DNA of 64,000 nt, taken from positions 124,001-188,000 of the forward strand of contig NZ_KI421453.1 in assembly GCF_000472705.1 (NCBI RefSeq), read 5' to 3'. Within the stretch, counting starts at the first letter, position 1. Each line of letters starts with the position of its first letter. Of the stretch, positions 25,762-33,581 are shown piece by piece. This DNA is from Mesorhizobium erdmanii USDA 3471. Lineage in GTDB: Bacteria > Pseudomonadota > Alphaproteobacteria > Rhizobiales > Rhizobiaceae. A program made the translations under genes and the position numbers. The notes under the pieces are model-generated. The model saw nothing but the letters and a program-made list of their open reading frames with translations, searched no databases and was not told where the DNA came from.

Positions 25762-26622
25762 CTATGAGGACCGCTCAGCCTTCAGCACCGAAACCGCCGC
25801 CTCGCTGTTGTGGACGTAGTCGTTGGCGTCCGGCTGCCGCTGCACCAGGAGGATGAACAACAGGTCGGTCAGCGTCAGCTGTGCGTCGCGCGCGGTGATG
25901 GAGGAGGAGCGCGCGCGCTCCTCATCGGCGATGGTGTAGAGGCGGATGTCGGCGACGCGGCTCAGCGGATTGTCGTGCAGGCCGGTGACGGCTATCACCA
26001 TCGCGCCGCGCTTGCCGGCAAGCTCGGCGATGCGCAAGGTCTCGATGCTGGCGCCGGAATAGGACAGCGCGAACAGCACGTCGCCCGCCCCCAGCGTTGC
26101 GGCATTGGCCATCTGGATGTGGCTGTCGCTGTCATGCAGCACGTTGCGACCGAGCTTCATCAGCTTGTAGGAGAAATCGCGCGCCACCAGCGAGGAGGCG
26201 CCGACGCCGACCAGATGGATGCGCCGCGCGCCATCCAGCAATTCCAGCGTCCGGGAAATGATGCGCTCGCTGTTGGCGGCGACGGTCTGCTGCATCGACA
26301 GAAGCTTGCTGCCGATCAGTTTCTTCAGGATGACCGGATAGGTGTCGCCGACCTCGATCGAACCGTGGATGACGCCGGCCGGCATCTGCCAGTCCTGCGC
26401 CCTGGCCTCGCTGACGGCGAGCTTGAGCTCCTGGTAGCTGGTATAGCCGAGCTTCTGGCTGAACTTGACGACGCTCGACTGGCTGCGGCCGATCTCGGCG
26501 GCAAGGGCGGCCGTCGACAGCCGCAGCATCGCATCGGGATTGTCGACGATGTACTGGCCGATCTCGCGATCGCCGGGCGCCATGCCGTCGAGCTTCGCAT
26601 TGATCTTCTTTAAAATGGACAT
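25762..26622 (-). CDS. murR: RpiR/MurR-family transcriptional regulator
   Basis: This 286-residue protein has an N-terminal RpiR helix-turn-helix ('STAALAAEIGRSQSSVVKFS') and a C-terminal SIS sugar-phosphate domain ('RIHLVGVGASSLVARDF', 'LFALSYSGASIETLRIA', 'VIAVTGLHDNPLS'). It is divergent from murA and the murK-murQ genes, like MurR, which represses murQ in Escherichia coli and is released by MurNAc 6-phosphate. Two identical palindromes beside the murA and murQ promoters are its likely targets. The ligand is inferred from context. Confidence 0.82.
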   Translation of the reverse strand: MSILKKINAKLDGMAPGDREIGQYIVDNPDAMLRLSTAALAAEIGRSQSSVVKFSQKLGYTSYQELKLAVSEARAQDWQMPAGVIHGSIEVGDTYPVILKKLIGSKLLSMQQTVAANSERIISRTLELLDGARRIHLVGVGASSLVARDFSYKLMKLGRNVLHDSDSHIQMANAATLGAGDVLFALSYSGASIETLRIAELAGKRGAMVIAVTGLHDNPLSRVADIRLYTIADEERARSSSITARDAQLTLTDLLFILLVQRQPDANDYVHNSEAAVSVLKAERSS

Positions 26623-26656
26623 GGATCCCCTGAAGCGCTTCGGTGCTCGACGTCAA

Positions 26657-26675
26657 AGGAATAAAATATTCCAAT
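26657..26675. promoter_or_regulatory. Operator site 1 of the mur locus
   Basis: AGGAATAAAATATTCCAAT contains the perfect dyad GGAATA-AAA-TATTCC (26658-26672) and recurs identically at 28937-28955. It lies in the divergent murR/murA gap, just upstream of a TTGACA. Binding by the adjacent RpiR-type regulator is inferred. Confidence 0.75.
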
Positions 26676-26680
26676 TTCGA

Positions 26681-26708
26681 TTGACAGCCAAGAACGCAGA
26701 ATTAATTC
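26681..26708 (+). promoter_or_regulatory. Likely promoter of murA
   Basis: TTGACA (26681-26686) and TAATTC (26703-26708) are 16 bases apart, five bases after the operator. The start of transcription would be near 26715, about 90 bases before the murA ATG. Confidence 0.5.
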
Positions 26709-26802
26709 TCGGTCTGGATTGGCGAAAGCCCGGGATTCGAGGCAGGCCTGCCGGAGCGCGAAACCGGGCCTACCGCCCGTTTCGCGACACAAGGGTTCAG
26801 CC

Positions 26803-28059
26803 ATGGACAGATTGCGCATCGTCGGCGGACGAAGACTGGAAGGCGCCGTCACCATTTCCGGCGCCAAGAACGCTGCCCTGCCACAGATCGCGGCCGCCCT
26901 GCTCAGCCCCTACCCGCTCGAACTGAGCAATCTGCCGGCCGTGACGGACGTCGAAAACATGCTCGACGTGGTGCGGCTTCACGGCGCCGACGTGACACGA
27001 TCGGCGCACGCCGCGACGATCGACACCAGCGCCGCCGTTTCGAAGGAAACGTCTTATGACACGGTGCGGAAAATGCGCGCGACGGTGCTCGTTCTGGCGC
27101 CGCTGCTCGCCCGTTTCGGTCACGCGCGGGTTTCGCTTCCCGGCGGCTGCGCGATCGGCGCGCGGCCGGTCGACATGCATGTGGCGGCGCTCGCGGCATT
27201 TGGCGCCAAAATCGCCATCGAGAACGGCTCGATCGTCGCCTCGGTCCCGAATGGATTGACCGGCACGCGCATCGTGCTCAGCTCGCCATCGGTCGGGGCA
27301 ACCGAAACCGCCATGATGGCGGCGACCACGGCCAAGGGCGAGACCGAGATCCTCAACGCCGCGCGCGAGCCGGAAGTGGCCGATCTCGCCGCTTGCCTCA
27401 TCGCCATGGGCGCGCGCATCGAGGGCGCCGGCACGCACCGCATCCTGATCGCCGGCGACACCGGCTGGCATGCGGCAAGGCACGACATCATTCCGGACCG
27501 CATCGAGGCCGGCACTTATGCCATTGCCGCGGCGATCACCGGCGGTCAGCTCGAACTGACGCATGCCCGGCTCGAACACATGGCCTCGGTGGTGCAATTG
27601 CTCGAAGCCACCGGCGTCAGCGTCTGGCCCGGCGATCGCGGGCTGATTGTCTCGCGGGAGAGGCCGCTCAAGGCCGCCGACCTGACGACGGAACCCTATC
27701 CGGGTTTTCCGACCGACCTGCAGGCGCAGTTCATGGCGCTGATGTGTTGCGCCGACGGCGCGTCACTGCTGCGCGAAACTATCTTCGAGAACCGCTTCAT
27801 GCATGTCCCCGAGCTGATGCGGCTCGGCGCCAACATCAAGCTGCAAGGCACGACCGCGCTGGTGCGCGGCGGCGCGAAACTGCATGGCGCGCAGGTGATG
27901 GCCACGGATTTGCGCGCTTCGGTGTCGCTGGTGCTGGCCGCGCTGGTCAGTGAGGGTGAGACCATCATCAACCGCGTCTACCATCTCGACCGCGGCTATG
28001 AGCAACTGGACCGCAAGCTGCGTCTTTGCGGCGCCGACATAGAGCGGCTGAGCGCATGA
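26803..28059 (+). CDS. murA: UDP-N-acetylglucosamine 1-carboxyvinyltransferase (MurA), copy inside a MurNAc-salvage operon
   Basis: MurA transfers enolpyruvate to UDP-GlcNAc, the first committed step of peptidoglycan synthesis. All active-site landmarks are intact over 418 residues: lysine in 'ISGAKNAALP', the fosfomycin-target cysteine in 'GGCAIGARPVD' (C116), the acid in 'FPTDLQAQF', and 'MATDLRASVSLVLA' plus 'HLDRGYEQLD' at the end. It should be enzymatically active. Its position is unusual: it opens an operon with a sugar kinase and murQ under an RpiR operator, where a biosynthetic enzyme is not expected. It is probably a second murA, with the housekeeping gene elsewhere. ATG 26803 gives the normal N terminus; its stop overlaps the next start. 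Confidence 0.92.
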   Translation: MDRLRIVGGRRLEGAVTISGAKNAALPQIAAALLSPYPLELSNLPAVTDVENMLDVVRLHGADVTRSAHAATIDTSAAVSKETSYDTVRKMRATVLVLAPLLARFGHARVSLPGGCAIGARPVDMHVAALAAFGAKIAIENGSIVASVPNGLTGTRIVLSSPSVGATETAMMAATTAKGETEILNAAREPEVADLAACLIAMGARIEGAGTHRILIAGDTGWHAARHDIIPDRIEAGTYAIAAAITGGQLELTHARLEHMASVVQLLEATGVSVWPGDRGLIVSRERPLKAADLTTEPYPGFPTDLQAQFMALMCCADGASLLRETIFENRFMHVPELMRLGANIKLQGTTALVRGGAKLHGAQVMATDLRASVSLVLAALVSEGETIINRVYHLDRGYEQLDRKLRLCGADIERLSA

Positions 28060-28934
28060 GTGGCGCGGGCTATTTCCTCGGCGTCGACGGTGGCGGCACC
28101 GGTTGCCGGGCCCGCATCGAGGATGCGGAAGGCAGCGTGCTGGGACAAGGCCTGTCGGGTCCGGCGACAACCCGGCTCGGCATCGACGCGGCTTGGGCTT
28201 CCATTGCCAAAGCGTTTGGCGCGGCGATCGAGGAGACGGGGTTCGGACCGGCCGAGATCGCCAGGATTCGCGCCGGCATCGGCCTTGCCGGTATCGGCCG
28301 CAAGGGCGCTCTCGAAGCGCTGCGGGCAATTACGCATCCGTTCGCGAGCATCGATTTCGTCAGCGACGGCGTCGGCGCCTGCCTGGGCGCGCATTCCGGC
28401 AGGGATGGCGCGATCGTCATTGCCGGTACCGGCTCGATCGGCCTCGGCTTCGTCGACGGGCGTGACCTGCGTGTCGGCGGCTACGGCTTTCCGATCTCCG
28501 ATGATGGCAGCGGCGCCGATCTTGGGCTGAAGGCGGTGCAACTGGCGCTGCGCGGCCATGACGGTCGGCACGAGCGGACGGCGCTGCTGGCGGAAGTGAT
28601 GCAGCGCTTCGACGGCGAGCCGATGGAAGCCGTCGCCTGGATGGATCGCGCCAGCGCCACGGACTATGCCGCGCTGGCGCCGATGGTGATGCGCCATGCC
28701 GACCAGGGCGATCCGGCCGGACGGCGCATCGTTCAGAGCGCGGCCGAGCAGATCGACACGCTGGTGCGGGTGCTGTTCGAAAAGGGCGCGCCGCGCGTGA
28801 CCTTGCTGGGCGGCCTTGCCAGCCCGCTTGAACCCTGGCTTTCGCCTGATGTGCGGCGCCGCCTGAAGCCCCCAGACGGCGACGCCGTTTCCGGCGCCAT
28901 CATCCTTGCCAAGAGATCGCTCGGCGCAGAATAG
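28056..28934 (+). CDS. BadF/BadG-family amino-sugar kinase (MurK/NagK-like)
   Basis: This 292-residue protein belongs to the BadF/BadG/BcrA/BcrD ATPase family of the actin-like fold. The phosphate loops 'LGVDGGGTGCRARIED' (start) and 'IVIAGTGSIGLGF', and the adenosine loop 'VTLLGGLASPL', are visible. The family includes N-acetylglucosamine kinases and Clostridium MurK, which phosphorylates both MurNAc and GlcNAc and is likewise encoded beside murQ. Its ATG overlaps the murA TGA. It would feed MurNAc 6-phosphate to MurQ; the exact sugar is inferred. Confidence 0.8.
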   Translation: MSGAGYFLGVDGGGTGCRARIEDAEGSVLGQGLSGPATTRLGIDAAWASIAKAFGAAIEETGFGPAEIARIRAGIGLAGIGRKGALEALRAITHPFASIDFVSDGVGACLGAHSGRDGAIVIAGTGSIGLGFVDGRDLRVGGYGFPISDDGSGADLGLKAVQLALRGHDGRHERTALLAEVMQRFDGEPMEAVAWMDRASATDYAALAPMVMRHADQGDPAGRRIVQSAAEQIDTLVRVLFEKGAPRVTLLGGLASPLEPWLSPDVRRRLKPPDGDAVSGAIILAKRSLGAE

Positions 28935-28936
28935 AT

Positions 28937-28955
28937 AGGAATAAAATATTCCAAT
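28937..28955. promoter_or_regulatory. Operator site 2 of the mur locus
   Basis: A base-for-base copy of the 19-bp site at 26657, here six bases upstream of TTGACG (28962-28967). A TAAAAA at 28985-28990 sits 17 bases on as a weak -10, giving a second regulated promoter inside the locus, ahead of murQ. Confidence 0.75.
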
Positions 28956-29102
28956 ATCCTGTTGACGGTGCGAATATCCAATTCTAAAAAGTTAACAGGC
29001 GAAAACAAACAGCGACGGGCGAATCCATCGTCCGCGCGGCTGGTACCGGCTGGAGAGCCATGCTCGACGCCGGTCGTGCGGCAGAAATTTGAAAGTACTG
29101 GA

Positions 29103-30026
29103 ATGACCGAGCAAGGGTTGATGTCCGAGCTGGACGGGCTGGTTTCCGAAGGCCGGAACCCGAGGACTGTCGATATCGACCTGCTGCCGACCATCGACGT
29201 GCTGCGCAAGGTCAATGACGAGGACAGGATTGTCCCGGCGGCTGTCGAAAAGGTGCTGCCAGACATCGCGACGGCGGTCGATCGGATCGTCCTGGCCTTC
29301 CGCAAAGGTGCGCGGCTGATCTATATCGGCGCCGGCACCAGTGGTCGGCTCGGGGTTCTCGATGCGTCGGAGTGTCCGCCGACCTTCGGCGTGCCCGAAG
29401 ATATGGTGATCGGCCTGATCGCCGGCGGTCCGGAGGCGCTGGTGCGGTCGACGGAAGGCGCCGAGGACGATCCGAAGATGGGCGCACAGGCGCTGCGGGA
29501 GATCAACCTCACACGCGACGACGTTGTCGTCGGCATCGCGGTCAGCGGGCGCACGCCCTACGTCATCGGCGGGCTGAATTATGCCAAGCAGTTAGGTGCC
29601 GCCACGGTGGCGCTGTCCTGCAATCCGGCGTCGACTATTGCCGGCATCGCCGACATCGCGATCTCGCCGGTCGTCGGCCCGGAAGTACTGACCGGCTCGA
29701 CCCGGCTGAAATCGGGAACCGCGCAGAAGCTGGTGCTCAACATGCTGACCACCGCCTCGATGATCCGCATCGGCAAGAGTTTCCAGAACCTGATGGTCGA
29801 TCTCAATCCCTCCAACAAGAAGCTGGTGGCCAGGGCGATCAGGATGGTCATGCAGACCACCGGCTGCACGGCTCAGCAGGCCAGACAGGCGCTTCACCAG
29901 ACCGGCAACGACGTGAAGCTGGCGATCCTGGTGACGATAACAGGCAAGGACGTCGAGGCGGCGCGGGCTGCCCTCGCGAAGGCCGGAGGCTTCCTGCGAA
30001 AGGCAATCGGCGGCAACACGGCCTAA
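29103..30026 (+). CDS. murQ: N-acetylmuramic acid 6-phosphate etherase
   Basis: MurQ cleaves the lactyl ether of MurNAc 6-phosphate to give GlcNAc 6-phosphate and D-lactate in the cytoplasm. It is a single SIS-domain protein with a C-terminal helical cap; 'IYIGAGTSGRLGVLDASECPP' spans the SIS loop with the first catalytic glutamate, and 'TEGAEDD' carries the second. 'AVSGRTPYVIGGL', 'TGSTRLKSGTAQKLVLNML' and 'LMVDLNPSNKKL' are family signatures. The 307-residue form starts at ATG 29103; ATG 29121 is also reasonable. It is preceded by its own operator and promoter, so it can be expressed apart from murA. Confidence 0.95.
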   Translation: MTEQGLMSELDGLVSEGRNPRTVDIDLLPTIDVLRKVNDEDRIVPAAVEKVLPDIATAVDRIVLAFRKGARLIYIGAGTSGRLGVLDASECPPTFGVPEDMVIGLIAGGPEALVRSTEGAEDDPKMGAQALREINLTRDDVVVGIAVSGRTPYVIGGLNYAKQLGAATVALSCNPASTIAGIADIAISPVVGPEVLTGSTRLKSGTAQKLVLNMLTTASMIRIGKSFQNLMVDLNPSNKKLVARAIRMVMQTTGCTAQQARQALHQTGNDVKLAILVTITGKDVEAARAALAKAGGFLRKAIGGNTA

Positions 30027-30149
30027 AGCCGCACGGGACAAGACGGCGCGAAGCCGCATAGACTGGGCCGATACTCCAAAGCATGTGTGTCTTGGAAGCG
30101 GTAGGCAGAAACGGCAAGGCATCAAGTCAAATCATAATGGGAGACGAAA

Positions 30150-31667
30150 ATGACAAGGCACCTCACAAGAACATTGCTGTCGGGCATCGCGGTTGCCGCG
30201 ATGCTCGGCGTGGCTGCGGTTTCGGCGCAGTCGGCGACGCTGCACATGGCCTGGTCGCAGGACGCCACCGGGCTTGATCCACACAAGCAGACGGCGTTTT
30301 CGTCGCTGCGGCTTCTGGAACTGATCTACGAGCCGCTGGTGCGGGTCGATGCCAGCCTGCGGATCATCCCTGCCATCGCCAAGTCCTGGGAATTCTCCAA
30401 GGACGGCAAGGAGCTGACCTTCAAGCTCGATCCCAAGGCGAAGTTCCAGGACGGCACCGCCGTGACCTCGGCTGACGTCAAGGCCTCGTTCGAGCGCATT
30501 CTCGACGAAAAGACGGGTGCGGCCGCTCGCGCCAATTTCCTGTCGATCGCTGGCATTGACACCCCTGATGCGGCCACCGTCGTGTTCCATCTCTCGCAGC
30601 CCGACGTGCCGATCCTGACCGCTATGAGCGACGTCAACGCGGCGATTGTTCCAGCGGCCGAAATCAAGGCCGGCTCGATTGGCACCAAGGCGGTCGGATC
30701 GGGCCCGTTCAAGCTCGACAAATGGGACCCCAACGCCAAGGAAGTCCTGAGCGCCAACAAGGACTGGGCCGGCGGAGCGACGGGCGTCGACGGCATCGAG
30801 ATCAGCGTGCTGCCGGACGAAGCGGCGATCCTCGCCGCCATGCGCACCAAGCAGATCGACTTCGCGCTGCTCAACGACCCGCTGGTCGCCACGCTGGTGC
30901 CGAAAGAGGCCAGCCTGCAGCTGAACCGCGTGCCGGTGCTGGCCTATCACGTGCTGCAGCTCAACCCATCGCGCAAGCCGATGACCGAGCTCAAGGTGCG
31001 CCAGGCAATCTCCTGCGCCATCGACCGGCAGGAGGTGCTCGACACCGCCTCGCTCGGCGAAGGCAAGGTCACCGGACCGCTGACCATCCCGGCGCTGGCG
31101 ACCGATCCGAGCCAGCTGTTCTGCTACAAGCGTGACGTCGACAAGGCCAAGAAGCTGATGGCGGAGGCCGGCTTCGCCGATGGCTTTTCAGCAACCGTGA
31201 TCGGCGCCACCGGAGAGCCGCCGACGGCGGCGGCGGAAGCGCAGGTCATCCAGTCGCAGCTCGCCGAGATCGGCGTCAAGCTCGACATCAAGATGATGGA
31301 GCTCAACGTCTATGTCGATGCCTGGCTGAAGGGCGATTTCGACATGGCGATCGCGCTGAACGGTGGCCGTGCCGACCCCTACACCATGTACAACCGCTAC
31401 TGGACCAAGGCAGGCAATCTGCAGAAGGTGGCCAACTACATCGACGATACGCTGGACAGCCAGATGCAGCAGGGCCGCGCCGAGACCGACCCGGAGAAAC
31501 GCAAGGCGATCTTCACCGCGTTCGAAAAGCACCTCGCCGAGATGTCGCCGTGGATCTGGCTCTACACCTCCTACAGCTACACAGCCCAGCAGAAGAATAT
31601 CGCCGGCTTCGTGCCGACGCCGACGGGCACGCTGTTCAGCCTGAGCAAGGTTACCATCCAGCAGTAG
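30150..31667 (+). CDS. Dipeptide-type ABC transporter substrate-binding protein
   Basis: This 505-residue family-5 solute-binding protein has a Sec signal peptide (hydrophobic residues 9-25, cleavage after 'VSAQSA'). The family motifs include 'SLRLLELIYEPLVRVDAS', 'KFQDGTAVTSADVKASFERI' and 'IVGSGPFKLDKW'-like 'KAVGSGPFKLDKW'. It binds peptides, opines or sugar-peptides in the periplasm. In this locus, with MurQ, AnmK and a muramyl-amidase-like hydrolase, a muropeptide or anhydro-muropeptide ligand is likely; Agrobacterium takes up muropeptides by a related ABC importer. A GGGAG site precedes the ATG. The gap 30027-30149 before it shows nothing further. Confidence 0.85.
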   Translation: MTRHLTRTLLSGIAVAAMLGVAAVSAQSATLHMAWSQDATGLDPHKQTAFSSLRLLELIYEPLVRVDASLRIIPAIAKSWEFSKDGKELTFKLDPKAKFQDGTAVTSADVKASFERILDEKTGAAARANFLSIAGIDTPDAATVVFHLSQPDVPILTAMSDVNAAIVPAAEIKAGSIGTKAVGSGPFKLDKWDPNAKEVLSANKDWAGGATGVDGIEISVLPDEAAILAAMRTKQIDFALLNDPLVATLVPKEASLQLNRVPVLAYHVLQLNPSRKPMTELKVRQAISCAIDRQEVLDTASLGEGKVTGPLTIPALATDPSQLFCYKRDVDKAKKLMAEAGFADGFSATVIGATGEPPTAAAEAQVIQSQLAEIGVKLDIKMMELNVYVDAWLKGDFDMAIALNGGRADPYTMYNRYWTKAGNLQKVANYIDDTLDSQMQQGRAETDPEKRKAIFTAFEKHLAEMSPWIWLYTSYSYTAQQKNIAGFVPTPTGTLFSLSKVTIQQ

Positions 31668-31690
31668 CCGCAACAGCATTAGAGCCGGAT

Positions 31691-31762
31691 AGAGCATGAT
31701 GCCTGGACAAACAGCGCCCGTTTGTCCGAGAAAACCGCTCACACTTTTCGGCATCATGCTCT
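31691..31762. repeat. RIME-like palindromic repeat between binding protein and permease genes
   Basis: Outer arms AGAGCATGATGCC (31691-31703) and GGCATCATGCTCT (31750-31762) are perfect, and an inner hairpin GGACAAAC/GTTTGTCC lies between. The core AAAACCGCT..CACTTTT is shared with elements at 57040 and 62869. It resembles rhizobial intergenic mosaic elements. Within this operon it would fold at the 3' end of the binding-protein message. Confidence 0.85.
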
Positions 31763-31782
31763 AGAGGAGAGGACTTCTTCGC

Positions 31783-32742
31783 GTGAACTATCTGATGCGG
31801 CGACTGGCGACGTTTCCTCTCGTCCTGCTTGGCGTGTCCATCCTGGTCTTCGTGGCGATCCGGTTGGTGCCGGGCGATTCGATCACGGCGATGTTGGGGA
31901 CGGAGGCCGGCCTACTGACGCCGGCGCAGCGAGAGTCGCTCGCCGCATATTTCGGCATCGATCAGCCCTGGTTCGTCCAGTATTGGCGCTGGATCGGCGG
32001 TATCCTGCACGGCAATTTCGGCATCTCGGTCACCTATGGCAGGCCCGTGCTCGACGTCATCCTCGAGCGCTTCCCGCTGACGCTGGAACTGGCCGTGCTT
32101 TCGATGATCATCGCGCTTGCCGTCGGCATGCCGGCGGGTATCTACGCCGCCACGCATAGTGAAAAACCGTCCGATCTCGGCGTGCGCATCGTCGCCATGG
32201 TCGGCCAGTCGACGCCGAGCTTCGTGCTTGGCCTGTTGATCATCTACACGCTGTCGGCCGGCTTCGGCGTACTGCCGGCGATGGGCGAATTCGCCCCGCT
32301 CTGGCAGGATCCCCTGCGCAATCTCAGCCAGTTGATCCTGCCCGCCATCACGCTTGGTTTCGCCTTCGCGGCTTCAGTCACGCGCATATCGCGCTCCGCC
32401 ATGCTCGATGTGCTGGGCGACGATTACGTGCGCACGGCGCGCAGCAAGGGCGCGTCGGCGCGCAGCGTGATCTGGCGGCATGCGCTACCCAATGCGCTGA
32501 TCCCTGTGGTGACGCTGAGCGGTATCGAGTTCGGCTACCTCCTGGGCGGCGCCGTCATCGTCGAGCAGATCTATGCGTTGCCCGGCCTCGGGCGCATGGT
32601 GCTCGACGCCATCCTGCAGCGCGACTACGCGCTGGTGCAGGGAGCCGTGCTGTTCATCGCCTTCAACTTCATGATCGTCAATCTCCTGGTCGACCTCGCC
32701 TATGTCGCGCTCGATCCGCGCATCCGGCTGGGGGAGCAATGA
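31783..32742 (+). CDS. ABC transporter permease, DppB type
   Basis: This 319-residue inner-membrane protein has the DppB/OppB pattern: a first helix at residues 9-30, a periplasmic loop with 'LAAYFGIDQPWFVQYWRW', then five helices. The EAA loop reads 'DVLGDDYVRTARSKGASARS' followed by 'VIWRHALPNALIPVVT'. It forms the channel with the next gene. The start is a GTG with AGAGGAGAGG upstream, and its stop overlaps the following ATG. Confidence 0.86.
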   Translation: MNYLMRRLATFPLVLLGVSILVFVAIRLVPGDSITAMLGTEAGLLTPAQRESLAAYFGIDQPWFVQYWRWIGGILHGNFGISVTYGRPVLDVILERFPLTLELAVLSMIIALAVGMPAGIYAATHSEKPSDLGVRIVAMVGQSTPSFVLGLLIIYTLSAGFGVLPAMGEFAPLWQDPLRNLSQLILPAITLGFAFAASVTRISRSAMLDVLGDDYVRTARSKGASARSVIWRHALPNALIPVVTLSGIEFGYLLGGAVIVEQIYALPGLGRMVLDAILQRDYALVQGAVLFIAFNFMIVNLLVDLAYVALDPRIRLGEQ

Positions 32743-33581
32743 TGCGCATCCTGCGCGCCATCTTCGGCCATGGCAGCGGCCGCATCGGCGGCGTCATCGT
32801 CGGCATCTATCTGCTTATCGCCATTCTCGGGCTGCTCGGACTGACGCCGCACAATCCGATCACGCAATACCGGATCGACCGCTTGCATCCGCCCAGCGCC
32901 GCCTACTGGATGGGCACCGATCTGTTCGGCCGCGACGTCGCCAGCCGGTTGATGGCGGGCATCGGGCAATCCTTCACGGTTGCCTTCTTCTCGGTGGCTT
33001 TCGCCGCCCTTGCCGGTACCATACTCGGGCTCGCCGCCGCCTGGCTTGGCCGCCGCTGGGACGGCGTGGTGATGCGCGTCATGGATGTGCTGCTGGCTTT
33101 CCCGGCCATCCTTCTGGCGCTGCTCATCGTCACCGTCGCCGGGCCGGGCACATGGACCAGCGTCATCGCCATCGGCATCGTCTACACACCGATCTTCACG
33201 CGCGTGGTGCGCGGCCCTGCCCTTTCCCTCAAGGCGCGCGAATTCGTCGATGCCGCGCGCACCTTCGGCAGCAGTTCGAGCTATATCGTCACGCGCCATC
33301 TGCTGCTCAACCTGGTGGCGCCGCTGACCGTGCAGGTGACGCTGGCGCTAGCCTGGGCACTGTTGACCGAGGCTGGCCTGAGTTTCCTCGGTTTGGGCAC
33401 ACAGCCGCCCGCCGCTTCGCTCGGCCTGATGCTGAGCGACAGCCGCAATCTGATGGAAACCGCGCCCTGGCTGATGATCTTTCCGGGACTGACCATCATG
33501 ATCAGCATCCTCGGCTTCAACCTTCTGGGTGATGCCTTGCGCGATATCCTCGACCCCAGGATGCGGAGGGCACCGGCATGA
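32739..33581 (+). CDS. ABC transporter permease, DppC type
   Basis: This 280-residue protein is the DppC/OppC-like partner permease. It shows the conserved 'HPPSAAYWMGTDLFGRDVAS' entry segment, about six helices, and the EAA loop 'ARTFGSSSSYIVTRHLLLN'. ATG 32739 overlaps the previous stop; a second ATG follows at 32742. It overlaps the ATPase gene by four bases, indicating tight translational coupling of the importer. Confidence 0.86.
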   Translation: MMRILRAIFGHGSGRIGGVIVGIYLLIAILGLLGLTPHNPITQYRIDRLHPPSAAYWMGTDLFGRDVASRLMAGIGQSFTVAFFSVAFAALAGTILGLAAAWLGRRWDGVVMRVMDVLLAFPAILLALLIVTVAGPGTWTSVIAIGIVYTPIFTRVVRGPALSLKAREFVDAARTFGSSSSYIVTRHLLLNLVAPLTVQVTLALAWALLTEAGLSFLGLGTQPPAASLGLMLSDSRNLMETAPWLMIFPGLTIMISILGFNLLGDALRDILDPRMRRAPA

